Assembly: GCF_000378425.1 (NCBI RefSeq)
Contig: NZ_KB899839.1
Coordinates: 1 to 48,265 of the forward strand
Length of the DNA stretch: 48,265 nt
Origin: Cohnella laeviribosi DSM 21336
GTDB lineage: Bacteria; Bacillota; Bacilli; Paenibacillales; Paenibacillaceae
Direction: 5' to 3'
Shown: piece by piece, positions 18,846-28,130 of the stretch
Layout of the letters: the number at the start of each line of letters is the position of its first letter
How positions within the stretch are numbered: the first letter of the stretch is position 1
Notes under the pieces: model-generated
What the model was told of the DNA's origin: nothing
The model's database searches: none
The model's input: the letters and a program-made list of their open reading frames with translations, nothing else
Translations under genes and position numbers: made by a program

Positions 18846-19183
18846 GCGAAGGTCACGGCTTTCGCATCGGACCACAGCCGCTCAAGCTGGTAATATTCCC
18901 GCTCGTCCCGGTGGAACACGTGCGCGACGACATCCCCCATATCGACCAGCACCCAGCGCGCCGTCTCGAGTCCTTCCACCCGCACGCTCACGCCGAGCTC
19001 CTCGGCGCGCTTGCGGATTTCCGCCGCGATCGCCTGCACCTGAGGCTCGGAATTGCCGTGGCAAATGACAAAATAATCCGCCACCAGCGATATCCCCTGC
19101 AGGTTCAGCGCCAGCAACTCGTGCGCCTTCTTTTCTTCCGCCGCCGCGACAACCGTTTCAAGCAATTTATCCGCTGTTGCCAT
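18842..19183 (-). CDS. rsfS: Ribosomal silencing factor RsfS
   Basis: 113-residue protein that binds uL14 on the large subunit and blocks joining with the 30S subunit under starvation. It contains the family core ISLVADYFVICHGNSEPQVQ and the C-terminal HVFHRDEREYYQLERLW. Length is typical (YqeL in B. subtilis). It overlaps the cvfB-like gene by 4 nt and follows yqeK by 14 nt. Confidence 0.96.
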   Translation of the reverse strand: MATADKLLETVVAAAEEKKAHELLALNLQGISLVADYFVICHGNSEPQVQAIAAEIRKRAEELGVSVRVEGLETARWVLVDMGDVVAHVFHRDEREYYQLERLWSDAKAVTFA

Positions 19184-19197
19184 ACTCAGCCTCCCGT

Positions 19198-19779
19198 TTA
19201 GGATTTTTGCGTCCGCTTTTCGATCGTTCGGATCAAATCGTTTCGCGCAAGTACCGTTAAAGGAAAGATCGTCTTGCCCTTTTCAAGCAAAAAAGAAATC
19301 GTGGAATCGAATCCCGCCACAAGCGCCTCTTCCAGGCTATGGTTGGCGAGTTCGCGAATCTTATGCACGCCGGGAAAATCCCGTCCCGGCTCCATATAAT
19401 CCGCAAGACAAACGATTTTGTCAAGCAGCGTCATGTTCTCCCGGCCCGAGGTGTGGTAACGGATCGCGTCCAGCACCGCCTCGTCGCGGATGCCGAGCTC
19501 CTCGCGCACGGCCCAGGCGCCTACATGCGCATGCCAGAGTTCTTTGTCATACTCGAGCAGCTCCGCCGGAAGCCCTTGCTCCCGGATAATGGTTTCCATC
19601 CGGTCGACCGGCCAGGCTTTGCAATAATCGTGCAGCAGCGCGGCCAGCCATACCTGCTCCCGATCCCCGCCGAACCTTGCGGCGAGCTCCTCGGCCGTGG
19701 CGACGACGCCGAGCACATGCCGCCATCTTCGCTCCGGCATCTGGCGGCGGGTCGCTTCCATCAGCGCTTCACGATTCAT
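19198..19779 (-). CDS. yqeK: YqeK, HD-domain Ap4A hydrolase
   Basis: 193 residues. HD-superfamily metal ligands: H21 in RHVLGVVATAEELA, H50-D51 in ALLHDYCKAWP, and later H in ELWHAHVGAWAV and RYHTSGRENMT. YqeK proteins hydrolyse diadenosine tetraphosphate symmetrically to ADP. The start overlaps the nadD end by 11 nt, a pairing conserved across Firmicutes. Confidence 0.95.
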   Translation of the reverse strand: MNREALMEATRRQMPERRWRHVLGVVATAEELAARFGGDREQVWLAALLHDYCKAWPVDRMETIIREQGLPAELLEYDKELWHAHVGAWAVREELGIRDEAVLDAIRYHTSGRENMTLLDKIVCLADYMEPGRDFPGVHKIRELANHSLEEALVAGFDSTISFLLEKGKTIFPLTVLARNDLIRTIEKRTQKS

Positions 19780-20356
19780 ATAAGCCCTTCCTCCCGATGT
19801 ATTCTCTCACCGCTTCCGGCACCTGGTAGCGAATCGACTGTCCGCGCCTTACCCGGCTTCGGATGTCCGTCGACGAAATGCCGACGGGCGGCATATAGGC
19901 CGGAATCAGCCGGCTGCGCAAATATTCCGGGAGCGTATGCTCCATGCTTTCCTCGCCTTGCCTCGCCAGGCAGATAAACGAGATTTGCGCCGCCAGCTCC
20001 TCGATCCGGTGCCAGTTGGGCAGATCGTTCATCATGTCGGTGCCGACAATCCAATAGAAGCTGCGGTCCGGATAATCGGCCTTAAGCGTATTTACCGTAT
20101 CGATGGTGTACGAGACGCCGCCCCTTTTCAGTTCGGTCTCCTCGACCCGGAAACCGGGATGCCCGGCAATCGCAAGCTCCACCATCGCTCTGCGATCTTC
20201 GCCGCTTGCCCCCGGCTGCGGCTTATGGGGAGGCACGAAAGACGGCACGAACCAGACCTCGTCCAGCCCGGCGGCTTCGCGCGCGGCTTCGGCCGCCAGC
20301 AGATGGCCGATATGGATCGGATCGAAGGTGCCGCCCATTAAACCCGTTCGTTTCAT
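19769..20356 (-). CDS. nadD: Nicotinate-nucleotide adenylyltransferase
   Basis: 195-residue enzyme joining NaMN and ATP to make deamido-NAD, a required step of NAD synthesis. Nucleotidyl-transferase motif GGTFDPIHIGH at 8-18, and C-terminal ISSTDIRSRVRRGQSIRY (the SSTxIR motif). FYWIVGTDMMNDLPNWHR is also conserved. Length is usual. Confidence 0.97.
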   Translation of the reverse strand: MKRTGLMGGTFDPIHIGHLLAAEAAREAAGLDEVWFVPSFVPPHKPQPGASGEDRRAMVELAIAGHPGFRVEETELKRGGVSYTIDTVNTLKADYPDRSFYWIVGTDMMNDLPNWHRIEELAAQISFICLARQGEESMEHTLPEYLRSRLIPAYMPPVGISSTDIRSRVRRGQSIRYQVPEAVREYIGRKGLYES

Positions 20357-20372
20357 CGCATTCGTTCCTTTT

Positions 20373-20666
20373 TTACTCGGGAAGCTCGATCTGCTTGTTC
20401 TCGCGCGATTCCTTGTACAGCACGATCGTTTTCCCGATCACCTGCACCAGTTCGGCGCCCGAGCGTTCCGCCAGTTCCGCGGCCACCTCGTAGCGGTCGT
20501 CGTCGTTATTGTTGAGGATGTTGACCTTGATCAGTTCCCTTGCCTCCAGCGCCTCCTCGATATGGCGGATCAGATGGTCGTTGACCCCGCCTTTGCCCAC
20601 CTGAAAAATCGGCTGGAGATGGTGCGCTTCGGAGCGCAGAAAACGTTTTTGCTTGCCTGTCAGCAT
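20373..20666 (-). CDS. yhbY: YhbY family RNA-binding protein (CRM domain)
   Basis: 97 residues, a single CRM domain with the typical MLTGKQKRFLRSEAHHLQPI start, the QVGKGGVN loop and VQVIGKTIVLYKES end. Homologues associate with pre-50S particles. B. subtilis name yqeI. It lies between aroE and nadD, as in other Bacillales. Confidence 0.95.
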   Translation of the reverse strand: MLTGKQKRFLRSEAHHLQPIFQVGKGGVNDHLIRHIEEALEARELIKVNILNNNDDDRYEVAAELAERSGAELVQVIGKTIVLYKESRENKQIELPE

Positions 20667-20755
20667 ACATTCAAACCTGCTTTCGTTCGATTGGTCGATG
20701 GATCATACCGGATTGCAAAATATACCGGGCATGCCGGGCGCTTGGGCGCAATCGG

Positions 20756-21646
20756 CTAATCGGCGTTTGTCCCCGCGGCTGCCGCGGAGCTTGCCGCCGT
20801 GCCGCCCTCCGCGAACGAGGCCAGCACCGCTTCGCGCATCGCCGACACCGGAGCCGGGCGGCCCGTCCAGTATTCGAAGGCATAGGCGCCTTGGTAGACA
20901 AACATGCCCAGCCCGCCGTGAATGCGGCAGCCGCGCGCTTGCGCCTGCCGCAAAAAAGCGGTGGTGAGCGGGTTGTAGATCAGATCGCTGGCGACGGCGC
21001 CGGGCGCAAGCCAAGCGGGATCGATCGGCGTCGCGTCTACATTCGGCGCCATGCCGACCGACGTCGTGTTGATGACGACGTCCGCATCCGCGCAAGCTTC
21101 GCGAAGCTGCTCCCAGCGGACGGCCGTCACGCCCGCATCCGGCGCGAACGAGGCCGCCAGCTCCCGCGCCCGCTCCTCCGTGCGGTTCGCGAGCACGATG
21201 CTTGCGGGCTTCTCCCGCGTCAGCGCCCAGACGATGCCGCGCGCCGCGCCGCCGCAGCCGACGACGAGGATCCGCTTGCCGCCAAGCTCCGGCTCGGCTT
21301 CTTCCTTCAAGGACCGGACATAGCCGATGCCGTCCGTATTGTAGCCCGTCAACCGGCCGTCTTCGTTGACGATCGTGTTGACCGCCCCTATGGCCCGGGC
21401 GCTCTCGTCGATGGCGTCCAAATACGCCATCACTTCGATTTTGTGGGGAATCGTCACGTTTAATCCCCTGAAGCCGAGCGCGCGAATGCCGGCTATCGCT
21501 TCCCCGAGCCGGTCCGGCCGCACATGGAAGGCGCCGTACGCGCCGTTGATCCCCGCCTCCCGAAAAGCCCTGTTCATCATGACGGGAGACTTCGAATGGC
21601 GGATCGGGTCCCCGATCACCCCGAATAGCAGCGTATGACTGTCCAT
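20756..21646 (-). CDS. aroE: Shikimate dehydrogenase
   Basis: 296-residue NADPH-dependent enzyme reducing 3-dehydroshikimate to shikimate in aromatic amino acid synthesis. Substrate site SKSPVMMN (18-25), catalytic K69 in NVTIPHK and D105 in YNTDG; the Rossmann motif is VVGCGGAARG near 130. The last 20 residues (GGTAASSAAAAGTNAD) are a low-complexity tail not needed for the fold. It lies in the conserved yqeH-aroE-yhbY order. Confidence 0.96.
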   Translation of the reverse strand: MDSHTLLFGVIGDPIRHSKSPVMMNRAFREAGINGAYGAFHVRPDRLGEAIAGIRALGFRGLNVTIPHKIEVMAYLDAIDESARAIGAVNTIVNEDGRLTGYNTDGIGYVRSLKEEAEPELGGKRILVVGCGGAARGIVWALTREKPASIVLANRTEERARELAASFAPDAGVTAVRWEQLREACADADVVINTTSVGMAPNVDATPIDPAWLAPGAVASDLIYNPLTTAFLRQAQARGCRIHGGLGMFVYQGAYAFEYWTGRPAPVSAMREAVLASFAEGGTAASSAAAAGTNAD

Positions 21647-21664
21647 AAGGTTTGTTTCCCCTTT

Positions 21665-22786
21665 TTACAGCATCGAATCGCGCAGCAGCACCTTGACGCC
21701 CTTGGGGGCGTAAATGTCCACCAGCGCGCCAGTTTTTCCGTTGGCCTGAATCCATCCCATCCCCGAAACGAAGATATCCAGCTCGGCATGCATCGGCAGT
21801 CGCAGCGAATGGCGCGTCCAGGGCGGCATGTCGTCCAGCGCTTCCCGCGACGGCGGGGACAGCAATTCTCCCCGGTGCGCCGCATACAGCTCGTCCGCTC
21901 TCTCCCGCTTCGTCCGGTGGACCGGCAAGGCGGAGGAGACATAGATCGTAAACGATTGCCGCTCCCCTTCCACGAAGTCGAACCGGACAAGCCCTCCAAG
22001 GAAAATCGTCTGTCCGGCGTTCAGCTGGTACGTCAGCGGCTTGAGCGGTTTTTCCGGCAAGACGGCGTTCAGGCTTTCCCGGGGTACGATCTCCGACAGG
22101 CGCGAGCGGTACACGATGCCGGGCGTGTCGATAATCGACTTCCCGTCGTCGAGCGGGATGCGGATCGCGTCCAGCGTCGTTCCGGGGTAACGGGAGACGG
22201 TGAGCTCCCGGTTCAAATCGCTGTAATCCGCGATCAGCCGGTTAATGAGCGTGCTTTTGCCCACGTTCGTCGCGCCCACGACATAAACGTCGCGATGGCC
22301 CCTAAGCTCCGCCACCCGCTCGACCACCTTGTCGAAGCCGATGTTGCGGCGGGCGCTGCAGAGGACGACGTCCGCCACCTTCAGCCCGTTCAGGCGAGCC
22401 TGTTTCTGCACCCAGTTGCGCAGCCGGTTCCAATTCGTGACCTTCGGAAGCAAATCGATCTTATTGACGACGAGCAGCACCGGATTGTTGCCCACGAACC
22501 GCTGCAGGCCCGAGATGATGCTGCCCTCGAAGTCGAACAGATCGACGATGTGGACGACCAGGCTGTCGGTGGAAGCGATGCCGCCGAGCATCCGCAAAAA
22601 GTCGTCCTGGTCGATCGCGACCGTCGAGGCGTCGTTGTAATTTTTGATGCGAAAGCAGCGCTGGCAAATAACCGAATCGCGGCTCCGCGCCGATTCCGGC
22701 ACATAGCCCGGCAGATCGGGGCGTTCGAACTGCAGCGCGATTCCGCAGCCTGCGCAACGCTGCCGTGTCTCTTGCATGTCTGGCAA
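21665..22786 (-). CDS. yqeH: Ribosome biogenesis GTPase YqeH
   Basis: About 373 residues. N-terminal zinc finger (CAGC ... CQRC), then a circularly permuted GTPase: G4 NKIDLL first, later G1 GATNVGKSTLIN and G3 DTPGI. YqeH assists 30S assembly. Start choice: TTG 22786 is 10 nt after AAGGAGG; ATG 22777 is 19 nt away, and an upstream in-frame codon at 22813 overlaps yqeG before the ribosome site. The family normally begins just before the first Cys pair, which fits either 22786 or 22777. Confidence 0.94.
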   Translation of the reverse strand: MPDMQETRQRCAGCGIALQFERPDLPGYVPESARSRDSVICQRCFRIKNYNDASTVAIDQDDFLRMLGGIASTDSLVVHIVDLFDFEGSIISGLQRFVGNNPVLLVVNKIDLLPKVTNWNRLRNWVQKQARLNGLKVADVVLCSARRNIGFDKVVERVAELRGHRDVYVVGATNVGKSTLINRLIADYSDLNRELTVSRYPGTTLDAIRIPLDDGKSIIDTPGIVYRSRLSEIVPRESLNAVLPEKPLKPLTYQLNAGQTIFLGGLVRFDFVEGERQSFTIYVSSALPVHRTKRERADELYAAHRGELLSPPSREALDDMPPWTRHSLRLPMHAELDIFVSGMGWIQANGKTGALVDIYAPKGVKVLLRDSML

Positions 22787-22788
22787 AA

Positions 22789-23313
22789 TTAACGTTCCTC
22801 CTTCGTCGGCCAAAGTCCGCGCCGCTTCAAACGGGACAGGGCGACTTTTTCGATCATGCGGTTGATCCGCGTCCCCCAGCCTTCTTCCCCCGGGGCGATC
22901 GGCGTGACGAGAATGGTGTGCATCCCCATCCTGCGGCCGCCGAGGATATCCGTCAGCATCTGGTCGCCGACGACGACCGCTTCTTCGGGCGAAAGCCCAA
23001 GCAGCTCCAGCGCCCTGCGGAAAGCGGCCGAAAACGGCTTGCGGGCGGCCGGGATGAACGGAATGCCGAGCGGCTCCGCGAATTTGGACACCCGCGTCAG
23101 GTTATTGTTCGAAAGCACGACCACGCGGAAGCCTTCCGACTTGACCTTCTCCAGCCATGCGGCCAGTTCCGGCGTAGCCAAAGGCGTCTTGGCGCTGACG
23201 AGCGTGTTGTCCAGATCGGTAATGATGCCCCGGATGTCCCGGGCGCGCAAAGCGGACAGATCGATATCGTAAACGGCGCTTACGATCTGATCCGGCAGCA
23301 ATCGTTGAAACAT
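22789..23313 (-). CDS. yqeG: YqeG, HAD-superfamily phosphatase
   Basis: 174 residues from ATG 23313 (GGGGAC upstream); a longer frame adds an unrelated hydrophobic leader. The catalytic nucleophile motif is D33-L-D35-N-T (TDLDNTLV), with motif II VLSNNN and motif III/IV KPFSAAFRRA ... VVGDQMLTDILGG. HAD subfamily IIIA; the B. subtilis counterpart heads the same operon. The substrate is unknown. Confidence 0.94.
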   Translation of the reverse strand: MFQRLLPDQIVSAVYDIDLSALRARDIRGIITDLDNTLVSAKTPLATPELAAWLEKVKSEGFRVVVLSNNNLTRVSKFAEPLGIPFIPAARKPFSAAFRRALELLGLSPEEAVVVGDQMLTDILGGRRMGMHTILVTPIAPGEEGWGTRINRMIEKVALSRLKRRGLWPTKEER

Positions 23314-23380
23314 TCGCTTTGAGTCCCCTGTCAACAGAACAATGATGAACAAAATATACCACACGCCGCCCTGCCTTGCA

Positions 23381-23416
23381 AAAACGAAAGAGCCCGGCGC
23401 CGGGCCGGGACTTTCC
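23381..23416 (-). terminator. Terminator after the transglutaminase operon
   Basis: cgaaagagcccggc (23385-23398) pairs with gccgggactttccg (about 23404-23417) with a mismatch; the minus strand continues cgtttttgc. It separates the MoxR/DUF58/transglutaminase unit from yqeG. Confidence 0.8.
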
Positions 23417-23421
23417 GTTGT

Positions 23422-25671
23422 TTATAGCGTTTTGCGGATTTTGTCCGCGGCTTCCATAAAGCGGCGGTACGCCTCTTCGTCTCCGCTGCCGCCGGCGTAT
23501 CGCGCGCGCTCGAACTGATGCAGCACGCATTCGAATTCCGGTCCGAGCGACGCAACCCGGCCGCTCCAGCCCGCCAGCGTCTCCCGCAGCGTCTCGTGGG
23601 GTTGGCGCTTGAGCCCCTTCCTTTGCAGATAACGGATCAGGCGCTCCGTCTCCCGGACGATGCGCTGATTCGGCGTCGTTCCCCGGTTGCGAAACCGGCG
23701 CCAGGAGGCCAGCAGCTTGCCGCGCCGGAACCATCCCCAGAGCGCGGCGAGCGCAAGCGCGATCGCGCCGGCGGCAATCGCCGCCGCAGCGGGCAGGCGG
23801 CTTTCGGCGGACGGCGCCGCCGGCTCATCGGCGGCCGCGTCGGGAACGTCCTCGGAGACGGATTCGGGAAGGACCGGCGCGATTTCAGGCTGAGGAAGCG
23901 GAAGGCTGAAGCCGGCCGTCGGCTCGAACGGAACCCATCCGTAGCCTTCGAAGTACGCCTCGGCCCAGGAGTGCGCGTCCGCGTTGCGGACCGTATAGGT
24001 TCCGGCTCCGTTCGGGTCCGGCCGGTAGCCGCCGCCCGCCGCGCGAAGCCGCTCCTCCTCCGAAGGATCGTATCCGGACGTATAGCCTTTGACCCACCGC
24101 GCCGGCAGGCCGAGCGTCCGCGCCATGACCACGAACGCGGTGGAATAGTAATCGCAGTAGCCTTCCCGAATCTCAAACAGAAACGCGTCGACGACGTCGG
24201 CGCTTTTCTTCTTGCTCACATCCGGCTCGTTCGTGTACGGGTAAGTCGAGCTTAAATACTGCTCCAGCTTTTTCAGCCGGTCGAAATCGCCGGTCGCATC
24301 CCGCGTGACCTCGCGCGCAAGCTCGCGCACCCGATCCGGCAGCGATTCCGGCAGCTGCAAATAAGGCGCAAGATCGATGGAGGTTTTGCCGTCTGCGGGA
24401 ATGGCCGACATCGCGCTCAGCTTCGCCTCGTCGAACACCGGAACCTCGGATACGACGGTGTAGCTGTTCACCTGCGCCGCGCGCGGAAATTTCAGTTCCC
24501 ATTCCTCCGGGTTCCAGGACAATCGGGCGTTGCCGGAAGCGTCGATGTCCTCCAGCCCTCGGGCCGGTCCGGCCGTGAACAGCACCGGAATCCGGTCCTC
24601 CCGCAGCAGCTTGACCGTCTGGGTGACCCGGCGCAGCTCGACGCCTTCGGGGTACTCCGGTTCGAGCGGCAGATCGCTCATGCCGGGGGCGGCCGAAACG
24701 GTCTGCATCCCCTTGCGGTCGGTCCAGCCTTTGCCGGTATAAAACGATTTGGTCTCGCCCCGCCAGTACGATTTCTGATTGGTGGTGACCTGCATCACCG
24801 GCGAATAGTCGAACCGGAAGCCGCCTCCGATTTCGGTATCGTTGCGGCCGTAACCGGATTTGGAGGAAAGCGCGCTCTTCGAAGCGGACGATCCGTTTAG
24901 CAAACCTCCTTCTCCGGAAAAACTCGGCACCTCTTTGTTCTGGGCCTGCAACCACAGCGTGTACGGGTCTTCCAGCAGCGCCGGGGCCCGCGGCATCGAC
25001 ATCCCGACCGCGACGAGCAGGCCGACGACGGCAACCGCCGGCAAAAGCAGCGGAAGCGGCCTCTCCGCCAGCGCGTTCCAGCTTTCGTAATGGCGCTCGC
25101 GCAGCGCGCGCAAATGCAGCACGAACAGCCAGCCCAGCCCCGCAAGCACCGTCCAGGCGATATTCCGCCACAGTTCGAGCGGCAGAAAGGAGTCCACGAC
25201 CGACAAGGCGCCGATGGAAGTCAGGATAAAAACGATCGCCCGCGACTTGGTCGTGCCCAAGCGCGCCATAAAATGCGTGACCAAAAGCGAGCCTACGGCA
25301 AGCTCGAGAAACGGATGGAACTGCTTGCCGTGCGAAACCGTAAACGTCCGCACCGCATCCCAGCTTACCCGCGAATCGGGCCACCCGTGCCAGGTAAAAT
25401 CGGTCAGCAGCACGACGGCGGCGCACGACGCGGCGATCTGGAGCGACAGCCGAAGCGCGAACGCGCGGGACCACGCAAGTTCGGTCACGGCGTAAGCCGC
25501 AAACGCGGCGTAAATAACGTCGTACGTTTCGCTCCACCAGTAATCGCCGAAGCACCGGATCAACTGCAGCGCGATCGTCAGGGCGAATATCCGGTGCAGG
25601 CGCTCGAGCACCAACCGCCGCCAGAACACGGTTTCGGCGCGCCGGCCCGCGGCCGAAAGGCCTAAGCTCAT
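23422..25671 (-). CDS. Transglutaminase-like membrane protein (TgpA/YebA type)
   Basis: 749 residues; the ATG at 25671 overlaps the DUF58 stop as ATGA. N-terminal part (about 1-220) has 6-7 membrane helices, followed by an extracytoplasmic region. The transglutaminase core lies at about 470-600, with Cys in EGYCDYYSTAFVVMARTLG, His in ADAHSWAEAYFEGYGW and acidic FEPTAG. A last membrane helix (about 640-660, AAAAIAAGAIALALAALWGW) and a cytoplasmic DUF4129-like tail (LIRYLQRKGLKRQPHETLRE) complete the family layout. The function is not established; the MoxR-DUF58-transglutaminase trio is common in bacteria and may act on cell-envelope proteins. Confidence 0.93.
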   Translation of the reverse strand: MSLGLSAAGRRAETVFWRRLVLERLHRIFALTIALQLIRCFGDYWWSETYDVIYAAFAAYAVTELAWSRAFALRLSLQIAASCAAVVLLTDFTWHGWPDSRVSWDAVRTFTVSHGKQFHPFLELAVGSLLVTHFMARLGTTKSRAIVFILTSIGALSVVDSFLPLELWRNIAWTVLAGLGWLFVLHLRALRERHYESWNALAERPLPLLLPAVAVVGLLVAVGMSMPRAPALLEDPYTLWLQAQNKEVPSFSGEGGLLNGSSASKSALSSKSGYGRNDTEIGGGFRFDYSPVMQVTTNQKSYWRGETKSFYTGKGWTDRKGMQTVSAAPGMSDLPLEPEYPEGVELRRVTQTVKLLREDRIPVLFTAGPARGLEDIDASGNARLSWNPEEWELKFPRAAQVNSYTVVSEVPVFDEAKLSAMSAIPADGKTSIDLAPYLQLPESLPDRVRELAREVTRDATGDFDRLKKLEQYLSSTYPYTNEPDVSKKKSADVVDAFLFEIREGYCDYYSTAFVVMARTLGLPARWVKGYTSGYDPSEEERLRAAGGGYRPDPNGAGTYTVRNADAHSWAEAYFEGYGWVPFEPTAGFSLPLPQPEIAPVLPESVSEDVPDAAADEPAAPSAESRLPAAAAIAAGAIALALAALWGWFRRGKLLASWRRFRNRGTTPNQRIVRETERLIRYLQRKGLKRQPHETLRETLAGWSGRVASLGPEFECVLHQFERARYAGGSGDEEAYRRFMEAADKIRKTL

Positions 25672-26909
25672 GCCGTCCCCACCTCCAATGCGCCCGGCAA
25701 ATCCTCCAGGCGCGACAGGCTGATCAGTTCCCAGCCGTTCGCCTGGAACAGGCGCTGCCACTGCTGCGCCTTTTTGGCCTCGTCCGGCCCCGGGTTCCGC
25801 TCGGCGACCAGTACTTGGCTGGGCGCCTGCCGGCTGGCGCCGAGCGCTTCCAACGCCCGCGCGAGCGGCTCGTCCTTCCGGGGACTGACGACGACGATAT
25901 GCGTTCCCGTCCCGAAGCGGTTCAGCGTTTCGAAGACGGTATCGCCGAGCGAGCCTCCGTCTTCCGCTTCCAGGTCGATCAGCTGCTCGAGAATGTCCTG
26001 GCGGTTGACGGGATGGCGCTCGACGCCGTACCAGCGGCTGGTCGCGCCGGCGATGACGAAGCCGACCGGCATCCCTTTGCGCAAGGCGAAGTCCAGCAGC
26101 GAGGCCGCGGCGGATATCGCCAGTTCGAACCCTTCGGCGGTCCGGTAGGAAGAAGCCTGGGCATCGAGCACGATCACGAATCTCGGCAGCGCCTCGCGCT
26201 CGTACTCCTTCGATTTCCACTGCCCCGTTCTGGCCGTCGCGTTCCAGTGAATGCGCGACATCCGGTCGCCGTGGATATACTCCCGGACGCCGTCGATTTG
26301 CGTCGTCTCCCTCGCCCACAGGGAAGCGACCCGCTGCTGCGAAACGCCCGTCCTCGACCGCCGCATCGTCCGCCATTCCCGAATCGCGATCGTGCGCGGC
26401 GCCACTTTGATGTCCAGCCCGTTGTCGAACGAACCTTTGTGCTCGAACAAGCCGAAGATGTCCCGGGTCGAGCAGAGCGTGGGCTGATAGCGGTAGCGTC
26501 CGCGCCTGAGCGGCGCCGTTTCGTAGCGAATCGTGCCCCTCCGCTTGTAGTCCGGAACGAACGAAAGCTCGTATTCCTGGCATTCGCCGCCGCTTGCCCG
26601 CGCCAGCCGCTCTCTTACAATTACGTACGGCAGCGGCCAGAAACCGGGAATTTCAATCTGGAGCTTGACGCGCAAGCGATTGCCGGCGGTAAACGACAAA
26701 GCGCCCGCATGGCTTTCCTCCAGCTTCCGCGTTCCCCGCACGCTGCCGATTCCGCTCCAGCGGCCCAGCAGCAGGTAGAGCGCAAGAACGTTCAGCATGA
26801 CGAACAGCATGAGCGACGTTTTCCCGCCTTGGAACAGCAAAAACAGCAAGGAAGAAGTATAAAGGACGGCGCATAGCCAGCCGAACCGGGTAATCGGCAG
26901 CCGCTTCAT
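25668..26909 (-). CDS. DUF58 domain protein (YeaD-like)
   Basis: 413 residues. Two N-terminal membrane helices (about 10-50), then a beta-rich region and the DUF58 domain (about 195-280, with DGVREYIHGDRMSRIHWNAT and RTGQWKSKEYE), which resembles a vWA fold. ATG 26909 is chosen because GGAG lies 8 nt upstream; a GTG at 26915 overlapping the MoxR stop as GTGA is the alternative. It lies between a MoxR ATPase and a transglutaminase gene in one operon. Confidence 0.92.
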   Translation of the reverse strand: MKRLPITRFGWLCAVLYTSSLLFLLFQGGKTSLMLFVMLNVLALYLLLGRWSGIGSVRGTRKLEESHAGALSFTAGNRLRVKLQIEIPGFWPLPYVIVRERLARASGGECQEYELSFVPDYKRRGTIRYETAPLRRGRYRYQPTLCSTRDIFGLFEHKGSFDNGLDIKVAPRTIAIREWRTMRRSRTGVSQQRVASLWARETTQIDGVREYIHGDRMSRIHWNATARTGQWKSKEYEREALPRFVIVLDAQASSYRTAEGFELAISAAASLLDFALRKGMPVGFVIAGATSRWYGVERHPVNRQDILEQLIDLEAEDGGSLGDTVFETLNRFGTGTHIVVVSPRKDEPLARALEALGASRQAPSQVLVAERNPGPDEAKKAQQWQRLFQANGWELISLSRLEDLPGALEVGTA

Positions 26910-26911
26910 CG

Positions 26912-27865
26912 TCACCGCTCCAATCCGACCGGCACGGGAAGCAGCCGCAGCACTTCCTGAAGCACGCCGGTCTCCGTCGCGCCCTGCATCCGGGCTTCCG
27001 AACGAAGATGCAGCCGGTGGGCCAGCACCAGCGGCGCCATCGCCTTGACGTCGTCCGGCAGCACGAAGGACCGGCGCTGCAGCAGCGCGTACGCCTTCGA
27101 GGCGGCGGCAAGCGCCACGCCGGCCCGGGGGCTGGCCCCCAGCAGCACGGCCGGATGGCTGCGGGTCGTGCGGATCAGCGAAAGCAAATAGTCCGCAACG
27201 CTCTGGTCGAGATGGACCTGCTCCGCGAGGCGCTGGATTTCGACGATCTCCTCAACGGTGGCGACCGCCGTCAACCGGTCGGCGGAGCGGCCGGCTCCAG
27301 GCTCCATAATAAGCCGCCGTTCGGAAGCCTCGTCGGGGTAGCCGAGCGAAAATTTCATCAAAAACCGGTCGAGCTGGGCTTCCGGCAAGCTGTACGTTCC
27401 TTCGAATTCGATCGGGTTCTGGGTGGCGAACAGCACGAACGGTTTCGGAAGCGCATACGTGACGCCGTCGACCGACACGCATCTTTCCTCCATCGCTTCC
27501 AGCAGCGCGGACTGCGTTTTCGTGGTCGCGCGGTTAATTTCATCGGCGAGCAGCATATTCGCCATAATCGGGCCAGGACGGAAGACGAACTGTTCCTCCT
27601 TGGGGTGATAGATCGATACGCCCGTGATGTCCGTCGGAAGCAGATCGGGATTGCATTGAATCCGGTGAAACACGCCGCCGATCGATTGCGAGATCGCCTT
27701 GACGAGCTGCGTCTTGCCGGTGCCCGGAACGTCTTCGATGAGCACGTGGCCGCCCGCCACGATCGCGGTCAGCATCCACGCGATTTCGTCCGTTTTGCCG
27801 TATATGCAAGATTCCACATTTCGCCGAATCCGATCCAAAATTTGCATCGCGGTCTGTTGCTCCAT
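26912..27865 (-). CDS. MoxR-family AAA+ ATPase
   Basis: 317 residues from ATG 27865 (AGGAGGAG upstream). Walker A is VPGTGKTQLVK near residue 48, Walker B LLADEINRA, sensor 1 ATQNPIEFEGTY, and the C-terminal lid has HPAVLLGASPRAGVALAAA. MoxR ATPases act as chaperones for vWA-type partners, here probably the DUF58 protein. First gene of a three-gene operon. Confidence 0.94.
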   Translation of the reverse strand: MEQQTAMQILDRIRRNVESCIYGKTDEIAWMLTAIVAGGHVLIEDVPGTGKTQLVKAISQSIGGVFHRIQCNPDLLPTDITGVSIYHPKEEQFVFRPGPIMANMLLADEINRATTKTQSALLEAMEERCVSVDGVTYALPKPFVLFATQNPIEFEGTYSLPEAQLDRFLMKFSLGYPDEASERRLIMEPGAGRSADRLTAVATVEEIVEIQRLAEQVHLDQSVADYLLSLIRTTRSHPAVLLGASPRAGVALAAASKAYALLQRRSFVLPDDVKAMAPLVLAHRLHLRSEARMQGATETGVLQEVLRLLPVPVGLER

Positions 27866-27911
27866 GCCCCGTCTCCTCCTATGGAATCCCATAAATAAAG
27901 TCTACCAATTT

Positions 27912-27941
27912 ATTATACCGGAATATGGTGACAATCGTAAA
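27912..27941 (-). promoter_or_regulatory. Sigma-A promoter of the moxR operon
   Basis: TTTACG (27941-27936), 18-bp spacer, perfect TATAAT (27917-27912), about 45 bp before the ATG. Confidence 0.7.
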
Positions 27942-28061
27942 TTTTGATAAGTAACGAACCCTAAACCTTTCGGCGGGGACCGGATTCGTCGGCCTGATCC
28001 GTCCCCGACGGGCGCAAGCCCCTTCCCGCGGCCGGAGGTTCGACAGGTTAGGGCTTCGACG

Positions 28062-28091
28062 CAAAAAAACCGAACCGCTTGTACGGTTCGG
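28062..28091 (-). terminator. Terminator after spoVAE
   Basis: ccgaaccg (28070-28077) and cggttcgg (28084-28091) with a 6-nt loop; the minus strand continues with seven T residues. It lies 40 bp after the spoVAE stop. Confidence 0.9.
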
Positions 28092-28130
28092 CCAGAACAT
28101 AAGGATTTCCGCCCCGGTTCGGTTCTCCGG

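Noticed and set aside
23422..26583. A single 1053-residue protein including the transglutaminase
   Set aside because: The first 304 codons overlap the DUF58 gene out of frame; the ATGA start at 25671 is normal for the family.
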